DNA of 49,323 bases, taken from NCBI GenBank assembly GCA_020057555.1, contig JAGVFR010000019.1, positions 1-49,323 of the forward strand. Reading direction: 5' to 3'. Positions 8,001 through 14,645 of this stretch are shown here, one piece after another. The position numbers and the translations under genes are program-made. Every line of letters starts with the position of its first letter. Within the stretch, counting starts at the first letter, position 1. A model generated the notes under the pieces. It was not told the DNA's origin, made no database searches, and was given only the letters and a program-made list of their open reading frames with translations. Source of the stretch: a bacterium. Lineage in GTDB: Bacteria; Patescibacteriota; Patescibacteriia; UBA9934; GWF2-40-263.

Positions 8001-10195
8001 ATACATCTGGTCATCGAGTTGATTTTGATGAAACGTCACGTCAGTTAAATATTGATCTTGTGCTTGAACAAGATAAATATCGTCCAAGTCAAAACGCGAA
8101 TGTTCAAGTTGTTGTGAAGGATAAAAATGGAAATCCTGTTTCCGCTGAAGTGAATATAAGCGTTGTTGATGAAGCGTACTTCGCGGTTTTTCCGGAAAAC
8201 GTTTATCCGTTGAATACGCTATATCAAAGGTTGCAAAGCGGAATTTCCGGTATAATTTCAAGTCACAAACGTGAATTGGGAATGGGAGGAGCAGAAGGTG
8301 GCGGTGGTGGAGAAGGAGAAACACGCAGTAACTTTGTAGACACTGCCGCGTTTATTAAAGTACAAACAAACAACGAAGGAATCGCAAATGTTCAGATTTC
8401 ACTTCCAGACAATATCACGTCGTGGCGTCTTACAACACAAGCGATTGATACAAATGGTTTGCAAGCAGGATTCGTTGTAAAAAATATCGCGACAACTTTG
8501 CCGTTTTTTCTCAACGCTTCTGTTCAGCCAACTTATCTTACAGAAGATCAACCAGAGATTTTGGTAACAGCCGCTGGAACACAAACGAAAATGACAGATT
8601 CAATTCATTACGAATTATTTGTAGACGATCAAAAAGCAAATTCAGTTTTGGATACAACTGTCGGAGCAAGAGCGCACTTGGCTTTACCAAAACTTTCAGA
8701 AGGAACGCATCTTGTCACTATCAAAGCGCAAACAGGATCGCTGAAAGACGCGGTTGCGTATCCAATTCGAATTGTACAATCAAGATTGTCAGTTCCAGTT
8801 GTCGAAGAACAAGCACTTCAAACTGATACAAAATTGTCTGGCGCAGAGCAAGGTTTGACTTATGTGACTTTTGTTGATGGCAACGTTGGAAAATATTATC
8901 GAGATTTGTCGTGGATGTCTTGGCGATATGGTGATCGCGCTGATGAAGCAACTGTTCGTTCTGTTGCCACAAAAGTTTTGAATGATGTCTTTTCCACTCA
9001 AGATTCAATTCCAGAAGTTGACATTGGAGCCTATCAAAGTGGAGGGATAAGGTTATTGCCGTATTCTGATTTTGATCCAATCCTTACAGCAAAAATTGCT
9101 CTTTTGAAAGAAACACCATTTGATGAAACACAAATGCGCGGAGCTTTGCTTTCGTGGTTGTATAGAGCTGATCCTGCTAGAGTACTATCGCCAGTTGAAG
9201 CGGCATGGGTTTATGCAGGACTTGCCGCATTGGATACGCCGATTTTGTCAGAAGCAAAACGTTTTGCAAAACAAGAACTTCCGGACGAAGCAAAACTTGC
9301 GGTCGCTATCGCATATGCATTTGCGGGAGATAAAGAAAGCGCGCGAGATATTTATGAAAAACTAATGGAATCTGCCAAGCGTGAAATAAAATACGTTTGG
9401 GTTGAACGTGAAACACCTGAAGAAACAAAAGAAGCAAACGCGCAACTCGCGCTTCTTGCCGCGATGTTTAATGAAGTTGAAGATCGTGACGGACTTCGAG
9501 CGTATGTTGATAATCAAGCTCAAGGTCAAACGCTCACTGTGTTGGAAGAATTGGCAACAATCAAATCAGCATTACCTTTTGTAAAATCTGGTGCTTCTAA
9601 AGTTTCGTTTAATCTTCGTGGAGAAATCAAAACAGAAGAACTTGCGTATGGAAATTCATCAACGATAGTTGTGTCAGCTGAAGAATTATCTAAGCTTCAA
9701 CCGACTGTCACATCAGGTAGTGTCTCGATAATAACGCGTTATCAAAAACCAATTTCGTCTTTGCCAGATGTATACGACAAGATTTCGGTGAAGCGGCGAT
9801 TTATTGATCCAAAAACTAAACAAGACATCACGAGTTTCAAAGAAGATGATCTGGTTCGAGTTGAACTGACATTCGAAATTGATCCTTCTCTTCCAAGAGA
9901 GACTTTCCAAATTACAGAAAGCGTTCCATCAGGACTTACGCCCGTGACTTGGCGTGGCGGAATTGAAATTGGTAATTATTGTGTGACGTATCCAGAAACC
10001 GATACCGATCAAACGCTTTCATTCTTCGCAAGTGTAAATTGGTATTCCAGATATTGTCCAAAAAACATGATTACTTATTACGCACGCGTGTTGAATACAG
10101 GAACGTTTAAAGCAGAACCTGCTTCAATTCGCGCGTCGCGTGATCCATCGCTAATCAACTTCTCAAATGAAAACACTATTACGATTCACGAGTAA
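5069..10195 (+). CDS. Membrane-anchored alpha-2-macroglobulin family protein
   Basis: About 1708 residues from ATG 5069, whose ATGA overlap with the sigma gene matches junctions elsewhere in the window. An in-frame ATG at 5036, with GAGG nine bases upstream, is the alternative. Residues 1-70 are charged and cytoplasmic-looking, one membrane helix lies at about 71-90, and the rest is extracellular: Big_5-like and macroglobulin beta domains, then MG domains (DRTVYKAGDTVHVWGF). After a Gly-rich bait-like stretch (GGAEGGGGGEG) come the TSWRLTTQAID block and an alpha-helical thioester-domain region. No Cys-x-Glu-Gln thioester is visible; the corresponding place reads SWRYGDRADE. Bacterial relatives are thought to trap or deflect attacking proteases. 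Co-expression with an ECF sigma factor suggests a surface-stress circuit in which the N-terminal tail might sense or hold the sigma factor (inference). Confidence 0.88.
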   Translation: MNNIDPRNENERDPFKKVNELFARITHSLDIHARQGFKEALRQRILEARHKTSMRFLFSWFHGLSPKLAEGGFAALIVVIVAMLVFGPFLRSVPVVYAQDNFSLTAELEDSLGVAPSTNFILESKDEIQMDFLKKYLSADIDLEFELNKIDERHVRITFSKPLDQGQMVRFILSSQTPEADGTVRERPYEWAFQVKKAFQVLNTIPGNQTSRVPLDSGIEVVFSHENVTTSDFEKAFSITPAVKGHVEKNRRSIVFVPDSLTPSTVYEVRIASSLTPDSSSETLAKDYTFKFETDSQLERGSYINFIDHDVTVMPQEKVELKMGTEDYSYAASQGLENVSLQVYQFPTYETFRKSFLESIVGRWRYNRSFSEYVNLSDLKSIGIFSPEVVGSDYGPVYRLPIGLDEGYYGVVATYKGKEAWLFIQSVSISATVVESAGDYSLVWAHDTNTKQSLTGAQVDGIQLVSEDDKTFETSESVVTDTYGVARISFAPEAKFAEVVSGNRSLILLLESNNYGWGGDWWWNGPNSVSVDDDYWGYLYTDRTVYKAGDTVHVWGFAKPRNGQSLPATAKVKLTSWVDGYSSGYGYGDSVEYVSMNVSISKEGTFIGELTLPDVTAASFTLSVEYGDVSVLSRSIQVQEYRKPVYSLDLKFDKKAVIVGESIGFAVKSNYFDGTPVVGKTVNVGGWNIKTPVVLSSEGIASGTFQITHIDSSFNQASLSEPGLEPVEAYSNFYIYPSSFFVLGDGKIKDGVATVNVDTRLVQITDSDDRTEDYKNVSPNTTVNVNATEIYYEKIKIENTYDFIRKIVRENFRYDRHENNVYSGTVVTDAQGKASVQFGANRPNTYYEVHLSATDSQGRTDVATVYVSNNGYSDGVDYVDPYLSFFDTQTDIENAQKSSYKIGEEVKLEVHQFGKKFEMIKDGKFLFIEAQQGIKQYAFSSVPEYAFTFGEQHIPNVFVYGVLFTGDGYVTVNSRYGYTSGHRVDFDETSRQLNIDLVLEQDKYRPSQNANVQVVVKDKNGNPVSAEVNISVVDEAYFAVFPENVYPLNTLYQRLQSGISGIISSHKRELGMGGAEGGGGGEGETRSNFVDTAAFIKVQTNNEGIANVQISLPDNITSWRLTTQAIDTNGLQAGFVVKNIATTLPFFLNASVQPTYLTEDQPEILVTAAGTQTKMTDSIHYELFVDDQKANSVLDTTVGARAHLALPKLSEGTHLVTIKAQTGSLKDAVAYPIRIVQSRLSVPVVEEQALQTDTKLSGAEQGLTYVTFVDGNVGKYYRDLSWMSWRYGDRADEATVRSVATKVLNDVFSTQDSIPEVDIGAYQSGGIRLLPYSDFDPILTAKIALLKETPFDETQMRGALLSWLYRADPARVLSPVEAAWVYAGLAALDTPILSEAKRFAKQELPDEAKLAVAIAYAFAGDKESARDIYEKLMESAKREIKYVWVERETPEETKEANAQLALLAAMFNEVEDRDGLRAYVDNQAQGQTLTVLEELATIKSALPFVKSGASKVSFNLRGEIKTEELAYGNSSTIVVSAEELSKLQPTVTSGSVSIITRYQKPISSLPDVYDKISVKRRFIDPKTKQDITSFKEDDLVRVELTFEIDPSLPRETFQITESVPSGLTPVTWRGGIEIGNYCVTYPETDTDQTLSFFASVNWYSRYCPKNMITYYARVLNTGTFKAEPASIRASRDPSLINFSNENTITIHE

Positions 10196-11909
10196 AAAAA
10201 TTAAAATGGGGGCGCTTCTATGCGCCCTCGTTTTGGTTTTTGTTTTGGTGAACTCATTATTCCCTGAGCTTGTCAAAGGGATAATGAATGGTAAACAATC
10301 TCTTCCTCGTAGCGCTCCTATTTTTTATATTGACTCTATTCCAAACATTGGAAAAGTTTTTGCCGCAGTTGGCAAAACCGACCAATCGAATTTCGATTTA
10401 AAAAATTCTCGTTCTGAAATTCAGGCCGCGATTTTGCCTCATCACACAGAAATTGGTTCAAAAATTGATGAATTTTGGTCAGAGATTACGTTGCGTAGTT
10501 CGCCGGACGTTATTGTTTTAGTAAGTCCCGCGCATTTGGATCAGGGAAATGCAAATGTTCAAACAACAAACGGAATCTGGAAAACGCCATTCGGTGATGT
10601 TCAAACCGATGCAAAAATGATTGAAAAATTGAAAATCTCGCTTGAAACAGGATCGTTTGTGAATGAACATGGAATTGCAACTCACATGCCATTTATCGCT
10701 CATTATTTTCCAGAAGTTACTGTTGTTCCAGTGATCGCTCCTTCAAGAGCGGGCGCAACAGATGCAGAAGCGTTTGTCCGAAGATTAAAGTCGCTTGATA
10801 AAAAAATTCTTTTGATCGCGAGTATTGATTTCAGTCACTATCTTTCCGCTGAAATTTCCGACGCAAACGATCTTGAAACTCAAGAAGCGATAGCGGATAA
10901 AAATTTTGATCGCATTGATCAAATGGGTCCGGATTATTTTGATTCGTCTTTTGCGCTTGATACGTTTTTATTTTGGAAGAGTTTTTCAGGTTGTCTCTCG
11001 ATACCTCGTTGGCACGAACATAACTCGCGTTTGATGTCAGGTATTGGACCGAAAGATGGAACGAGTTATTTTGTTTATTATTGTTCCAAACGTCCGCTTG
11101 CGCGAATTAGCGCTGTTGGCGACATTATGCTCGCTCGCGGGATCGGAGAAAGACTTAGTTATGATCATCTCAACAAAAATATTACTTCAGATTTGAAAAA
11201 AGTTGATGTGTTAATGAAAAGTGTGACAGGCGACAGTGATCTTTTGTTCGGAAATTTGGAAAGTGTTTTATCGGATATAGGAAAACCTGTTCAAAAAGAA
11301 TATGTTTTTTCAGCCGAACCAAGACTTGTTGACCTTTTTACACAATGGAGATTCAGTTATTTATCTGTAGCGAACAATCACAGTCTTGATTATGGACGGG
11401 AAGCGTGGGAACAATCAGTAGATATTTTGCGAACAAAAGGAATAGTTCCAGTCGGTGGATATTCAAATGAAACAAATATTGAAACAGTTACTGCTGGCGG
11501 ACAAGAGTTCGCGTTTTTGGGTTTTGAAAATTTAGTAAAACCATTCAACAAAAAAGATGTTCTTTCTGCAATCACTGTTGCAACAAAATCACATGATGTT
11601 GTTGTGGTTTCTATGCATTGGGGCGAAGAATATCAATCAACTCCAACACCAGAAACCGTTTTGCTTGCTCACGAAATGATTGATACTGGAGCTGACATTA
11701 TTTTTGGGCATCATCCACATGTCTTACAACCAGTTGAGAGATATAAAAATGGTTTGATTTTTTATTCACTTGGGAATTTTATTTTTGATCAGTTTGGTGA
11801 AGCACAAAACACCAGCATGATCGCCACAGTTGATGTGTTTGAAGGTGGTAGATTGGATTATTCAACAACGCCGGTTTTGATTGACGAAGGTTTCCCTGTA
11901 TTGAAGTAG
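10167..11909 (+). CDS. MEMO-like and CapA-like two-domain membrane protein
   Basis: 580 residues. After a short basic tail, one membrane helix (GALLCALVLVFVLVNSLF, about 15-32) anchors an extracellular pair of domains. Residues about 85-310 look like the MEMO/AmmeMemoRadiSam protein B fold (LVSPAHLDQG, THMPFIAHYFPEVTVVPV, IASIDFSHYLS). Residues about 315-575 are CapA/PgsA-type metallophosphoesterase-like (ISAVGDIMLARG, LLFGNLESVLSD, VANNHSLDYG, MHWGEEY, GHHPHVLQPVE, YSLGNFIFDQ). CapA relatives act in capsule or polyglutamate production; MEMO domains resemble metal-dependent dioxygenases. The start overlaps the alpha-2-macroglobulin end by 29 nt; ATG 10206 is a later candidate. A palindromic repeat (10255-10288) is translated just after the helix. 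Enzyme activity is unproven. Confidence 0.85.
   Translation: MKTLLRFTSKKIKMGALLCALVLVFVLVNSLFPELVKGIMNGKQSLPRSAPIFYIDSIPNIGKVFAAVGKTDQSNFDLKNSRSEIQAAILPHHTEIGSKIDEFWSEITLRSSPDVIVLVSPAHLDQGNANVQTTNGIWKTPFGDVQTDAKMIEKLKISLETGSFVNEHGIATHMPFIAHYFPEVTVVPVIAPSRAGATDAEAFVRRLKSLDKKILLIASIDFSHYLSAEISDANDLETQEAIADKNFDRIDQMGPDYFDSSFALDTFLFWKSFSGCLSIPRWHEHNSRLMSGIGPKDGTSYFVYYCSKRPLARISAVGDIMLARGIGERLSYDHLNKNITSDLKKVDVLMKSVTGDSDLLFGNLESVLSDIGKPVQKEYVFSAEPRLVDLFTQWRFSYLSVANNHSLDYGREAWEQSVDILRTKGIVPVGGYSNETNIETVTAGGQEFAFLGFENLVKPFNKKDVLSAITVATKSHDVVVVSMHWGEEYQSTPTPETVLLAHEMIDTGADIIFGHHPHVLQPVERYKNGLIFYSLGNFIFDQFGEAQNTSMIATVDVFEGGRLDYSTTPVLIDEGFPVLK
10255..10288. repeat. CCTGAGCTTGTCGAAGG-type palindromic repeat inside a coding sequence
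   Basis: CATTATTCCCTGAGCTTG continuing to AAAGGGATAATG is an imperfect palindrome of the same family as the intergenic copies at 14595, 20967, 21281 and 27241. Here it is read in frame as LFPELVKGIM, directly after the membrane helix. Confidence 0.7.
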
Positions 11910-11928
11910 AGTTGTCTTTAATTTTTAT

Positions 11929-11950
11929 CCACAGCCATGTGGGTTTTTTT
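11929..11950 (+). terminator. Probable terminator after the surface operon
   Basis: Short stem CCACA (11929-11933) with TGTGG (11938-11942), followed by seven T (11944-11950). The stem is only 5 bp but the T-tract is strong and it lies 20 bp after the stop codon. Confidence 0.55.
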
Positions 11951-11951
11951 G

Positions 11952-12009
11952 TTGACGCGTGTTTTGAAGTGGAATAAAATGGTTGTAGGTGGAACAAAGT
12001 GGGGATCGG
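11952..12009 (+). promoter_or_regulatory. mraZ promoter with four-box MraZ operator
   Basis: A -35 TTGACG (11952-11957), a 17-bp spacer and a -10 TAAAAT (11975-11980) form a canonical sigma-70-type promoter. Over the -10 and downstream run four direct TGGNN boxes with an exact 10-bp period, starting at 11970, 11980, 11990 and 12000 (TGGAA, TGGTT, TGGAA, TGGGG). Repeated TGG boxes spaced 10 bp apart upstream of mraZ are the known binding sites of MraZ, so the gene is very likely autorepressed. Confidence 0.88.
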
Positions 12010-12058
12010 GATGAAAGAATTCCGGTGCTCACTTTTTGTCTGATTGCCTTTCATATTT

Positions 12059-12490
12059 ATGTTCATCGGAGAATACAAACACTCACTCGATGACAAAGGC
12101 CGCATTGCGATCCCGTCAAAGTTTCGCAAAGCGCTGGCAAAAGGTGCTGTCGTTACACGTGGTCTAGACACGTCCCTCTTCCTGTTTCCCAAGGAGGAGT
12201 GGGACAAACTTGCGCAAAAACTCGCCAGTTTGCCCCTGGGGCAGTCCAACAGCCGCGCATTCGCCCGACTCATGCTTGCGGGTGCAATGGATGTTGCGTT
12301 GGATAAACAGGGGAGGGTCGTGCTTCCAGAGTATCTTCGCGCGTATGCAGTGATGAAGAAAAATGTTGTTATCGCGGGCTTGTTTACGCGTCTTGAGCTT
12401 TGGGATGAGGCAAAATGGGAAACATACAAGAAAAAGGTCGAGGGTGATGCGAACGCTGTTGCGGAAAAGTTGGGGGAGTTGGGGTTTTAA
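12059..12490 (+). CDS. mraZ: Transcriptional regulator MraZ
   Basis: 143 residues, the usual family length, with two SpoVT/AbrB-like swapped-hairpin repeats: MFIGEYKHSLDDKGRIAIPSKFR at the N-terminus and ALDKQGRVVLPEYLR at about 83-97. MraZ forms a ring-shaped oligomer that binds the repeats in its own promoter and controls the division/cell-wall cluster. The start was set at ATG 12059 because the family begins MFxGEY; an upstream TTG at 12044 adds only MPFIF. No Shine-Dalgarno is seen, and the 5' leader from the predicted start of transcription is about 70 nt. rsmH follows after 110 bp, the standard first two genes of a dcw cluster. Confidence 0.95.
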   Translation: MFIGEYKHSLDDKGRIAIPSKFRKALAKGAVVTRGLDTSLFLFPKEEWDKLAQKLASLPLGQSNSRAFARLMLAGAMDVALDKQGRVVLPEYLRAYAVMKKNVVIAGLFTRLELWDEAKWETYKKKVEGDANAVAEKLGELGF

Positions 12491-12516
12491 TGAGTTGGTA
12501 GTTGGAAGTTTGTAGT

Positions 12517-12580
12517 GGAAGGCTTTAGCCTTCCAGAAGCTGGAAGTGACGCGTGTGAACAAGCGTCAGTTCCGGCTTCT
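12517..12580. repeat. Palindromic repeats between mraZ and rsmH
   Basis: A perfect palindrome GGAAGGCTTTAGCCTTCC (12517-12534) is followed by a larger hairpin whose arms GAAGCTGGAAGTGACGC and GCGTCAGTTCCGGCTTC match at 15 of 17 positions. The first motif recurs inside the zinc-motif gene at 29928-29945. The preceding GTTGGTAGTTGGAAGTTTG also looks repeat-derived. The region separates mraZ from the rsmH ribosome site and could attenuate or stabilise the mRNA. Confidence 0.7.
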
Positions 12581-12600
12581 AATTTGGAGGAGACAATTCT

Positions 12601-13485
12601 ATGTTCAAACATAAACCTGTCCTTCTCCAAGAGGTGCTTGATCACCTCCAACCGGAGCCGAATCAGTGTTTTATTGATGGGACTGTGGGGCAGGGAGGGC
12701 ATACGCGTGCCATCCTCATGCGCGCCCTCCCTGAAGTCTCATCATCTAAAACAAGACTTCTTGCGATAGACCGTGATGTTGAAAATCTCAATATCGCGCG
12801 CAAGGAGTTATCGAATTTTGGTAAAGCTGTTGTGTTTATTCATGACAGCTACGCCAATGTCAAAGCCCACGCCCATGTTCATCAATTTACTCACGTCAAT
12901 GGAATCCTTTTGGATCTCGGGTTCGCTTCCTCGCATGTGGATGATCCAATTCGAGGATTCTCATTTCGCGCGGAAGGCCCGCTCGACATGCGCTACGACA
13001 TCTCAAAAGGGATGACCGCGGCGGATATCGTTAACACGTGGGATGAAGATGAGCTTGCGCGTATCTTTCGACAGTATGGCGAAGAAAAACAAGCGCGTGG
13101 TGTTGCTCAGGCGATAATTGCCGAGCGCATACAGCACAAGTTTTCAAACACAATGGAATTGGCAGCGTGCGTGTCGCGCGTTGTGCGGTCATCCGGCAAA
13201 ATTCACCCGGCAACCAGAGTGTTCCAAGCACTTCGGATCGCGGTGAACGACGAGCTGGGCGAATTAACGCGCGCGCTGCCCGATTTCGTTGATCTGCTTG
13301 CGCCTGGTGGGCGGTTACTAATCATCACTTTTCATTCTCTTGAAGATCGGATCGTGAAACGATTCATGAATGAGAACACGCAACTTCGCGTTGTGACCAA
13401 ACACGCGATCAAGCCGTCCAAAGAGGAAGTTAAGGATAATCCACGCGCAAGAAGCGCAAAACTCCGAGTAGCTGAAAAAATTTAA
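12601..13485 (+). CDS. rsmH: 16S rRNA (cytosine(1402)-N4)-methyltransferase RsmH
   Basis: 294 residues, slightly shorter than typical RsmH (about 310). The N-terminal HKPVLLQEVLDHL and the SAM-binding loop FIDGTVGQGGHTRAIL are characteristic, as are LLDLGFASSHVDDPIRGFSFRAEGPLDMRYD and the C-terminal FHSLEDRIVKRFM. It N4-methylates C1402 in the decoding centre of 16S rRNA, using SAM. The start is fixed by a strong GGAGGA site 8 nt upstream of the ATG. It follows mraZ and precedes an ftsL-like gene, the conserved dcw order. Confidence 0.97.
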   Translation: MFKHKPVLLQEVLDHLQPEPNQCFIDGTVGQGGHTRAILMRALPEVSSSKTRLLAIDRDVENLNIARKELSNFGKAVVFIHDSYANVKAHAHVHQFTHVNGILLDLGFASSHVDDPIRGFSFRAEGPLDMRYDISKGMTAADIVNTWDEDELARIFRQYGEEKQARGVAQAIIAERIQHKFSNTMELAACVSRVVRSSGKIHPATRVFQALRIAVNDELGELTRALPDFVDLLAPGGRLLIITFHSLEDRIVKRFMNENTQLRVVTKHAIKPSKEEVKDNPRARSAKLRVAEKI

Positions 13486-13515
13486 TCAAACAATCATACC
13501 GATCCCCACTCGCGT

Positions 13516-13872
13516 ATGTCCCCATTCTCAACATCATTTTCGCGTTCGAATGTTATTCATCATTCAACGTTTGTAGGTTGGGTTAAATCCCATCAAACTT
13601 GGTTGAATGTCACTTCTTTCATTTTTTTATTGGTTTTCTGTATCGTATATATTATTCAGATCAATCAAACAGTTTCAAAAGGATATCAAATTCGCAATCT
13701 TGAATCAGAAATATCAGAACTAACCTTGCGAAATCAAAAACTTGAAGTTGTAACGCAACAAGCGCAGTCACTTGAAAATATAGAGCGTGCGACAAAGATG
13801 CTCGGACTTGTACGAGCGGAACGTCCAACATACGTGTTGTCTTCCACACCATCGTACGCGTTGGCGGAGTAG
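13516..13872 (+). CDS. FtsL/DivIC-like small bitopic division protein
   Basis: 118 residues: a short cytoplasmic N-terminus, one membrane helix (about 33-53, WLNVTSFIFLLVFCIVYII) and an extracellular coiled coil (about 60-95, IRNLESEISELTLRNQKLEVVTQQ). The tail contains ENIERATKMLGLVRAERPTYV, typical of FtsL/DivIC-type proteins. Such proteins form the FtsQLB/DivIC complex that activates septal wall synthesis. Identification rests on topology plus position immediately after rsmH; sequence conservation in this family is low, so FtsL rather than FtsB/DivIC is inferred from synteny. No Shine-Dalgarno is evident. Confidence 0.75.
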   Translation: MSPFSTSFSRSNVIHHSTFVGWVKSHQTWLNVTSFIFLLVFCIVYIIQINQTVSKGYQIRNLESEISELTLRNQKLEVVTQQAQSLENIERATKMLGLVRAERPTYVLSSTPSYALAE

Positions 13873-13874
13873 TG

Positions 13875-13883
13875 TGCTATACT
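13875..13883 (+). promoter_or_regulatory. Extended -10 promoter element
   Basis: TGCTATACT (TG-N-TATACT) overlaps the end of the ftsL-like gene. Transcription would begin near 13890, just before the hairpin element at 13901-13980, placing the whole element in the leader of the 13984 gene. Confidence 0.45.
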
Positions 13884-13900
13884 TTTTATAGATATTTTTA

Positions 13901-13980
13901 TCATTTTGAAGTCGAACTATGTCGGAGGGAACAACGGCGAAGAGTCCGTTGGCCCGGAGACATGGTTCGATTCAAAATGA
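13901..13980 (+). repeat. Hairpin element family, copy 1
   Basis: 80 bp. Arms TCATTTTGAAGTCGAAC and GTTCGATTCAAAATGA pair with one bulged base. The core reads TATGTCGGAGGGAACAACGG, then CGAAGAGTCCGTTGGCCCGG and AGACATGG. The inner part itself folds (GGGAACAACGG with CCGTTGGCCC around CGAAGAGT). It ends 3 nt before the start codon of the next gene. Confidence 0.9.
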
Positions 13981-13983
13981 ACT

Positions 13984-14523
13984 ATGTCTCAAATTCAATC
14001 AATCTTTCAAATGTTTACAGGAATCAACTGGCTTCAGCCAAGTTGGGATCTTTTCATTCTTCTTTTTTTTGTTATTGCGTCGCTGATTTATGGCATCTCA
14101 CTTGGACGTGATCGTATCATCGTGATTTTAGTTTCGATTTACATGGCGCTTGCGATAGTGAATTACATTCCTTTCATCAACGCCTTTACAGCGCGAATTT
14201 CTATTAACGACGCCTTTGCATTACGAGTTTCAGTTTTTTTAGGCGTATTTATTCTTCTTTTCTTTTTCTTATCGCATTCAGCTTTATTGCGAACTCTAGG
14301 GCATGCGGCCGCACAGGGTCCGCTTTGGCAGGTGATGATTTTTTCATTTCTACACGTTGGTTTGTTAATAAGTGTTACTCTTTCATTTTTTCCAAATGAT
14401 TTGGCAGGCGTCTTATCCAGCACAACGCAAGCATTTTTTGTTAGTGATATTGCTAAGGCAGTGTGGGTTTCAATGCCTTTGTTGGCAATGGTGATGTTAG
14501 GGCGGAATTACGATTCGTATTAA
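13984..14523 (+). CDS. Multi-pass membrane protein of unknown function
   Basis: 179 residues, almost entirely hydrophobic, with about five membrane helices (approximately residues 22-40, 44-62, 78-96, 113-132 and 152-170) and short loops. No enzymatic motif is recognised. It lies in the division cluster after the ftsL-like gene, but an extended -10 box and a hairpin element in between suggest it is transcribed separately. A superficial similarity to CvpA-type membrane proteins is not strong enough to name it. Confidence 0.75.
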   Translation: MSQIQSIFQMFTGINWLQPSWDLFILLFFVIASLIYGISLGRDRIIVILVSIYMALAIVNYIPFINAFTARISINDAFALRVSVFLGVFILLFFFLSHSALLRTLGHAAAQGPLWQVMIFSFLHVGLLISVTLSFFPNDLAGVLSSTTQAFFVSDIAKAVWVSMPLLAMVMLGRNYDSY

Positions 14524-14528
14524 AAAAA

Positions 14529-14560
14529 GTAGTAAAGTAGTAGAGTAGCAAAGTAGCAAA
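14529..14560 (+). repeat. GTAGYARA octanucleotide tandem repeat, locus 1
   Basis: Four exact 8-bp units: GTAGTAAA, GTAGTAGA, GTAGCAAA, GTAGCAAA, then GGAG. Three other loci carry the same units (22270, 24553, 33830). It lies 85 bp upstream of cysS. Confidence 0.85.
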
Positions 14561-14594
14561 GGAGAATATCAACATGGCAACAAGCCTGTTTTTT

Positions 14595-14622
14595 TATTGC
14601 CTGAGCTTGTCGAAGGCAGTAA
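14595..14622. repeat. CCTGAGCTTGTCGAAGG-type palindromic repeat
   Basis: TATTGCCTGAGCTTGTCG followed by AAGGCAGTAA, an imperfect palindrome lying between the octamer array and the cysS promoter. Confidence 0.75.
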
Positions 14623-14627
14623 ACGAA

Positions 14628-14636
14628 TGCTAGAAT
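14628..14636 (+). promoter_or_regulatory. Extended -10 promoter of cysS
   Basis: TGCTAGAAT (TG-N-TAGAAT) ends 9 nt before the cysS ATG, so transcription would begin about 3 nt before the start codon, giving a near-leaderless mRNA. No -35 or Shine-Dalgarno is evident. Confidence 0.55.
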
Positions 14637-14645
14637 ATCCGCATT

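Noticed and set aside
8721-9080. A 119-codon minus-strand frame inside the macroglobulin gene
   Set aside because: Low-complexity Leu/Gln-rich translation typical of an antisense shadow; the sense frame has clear domain structure.
12515-12769. An 84-codon frame starting MEGFSLPEAGSD upstream of rsmH
   Set aside because: It translates the palindromic repeat and then runs out of frame through rsmH.
13872-14111. A 79-codon plus-strand frame beginning at the ftsL-like stop
   Set aside because: It translates the hairpin element and an out-of-frame part of the following membrane-protein gene.
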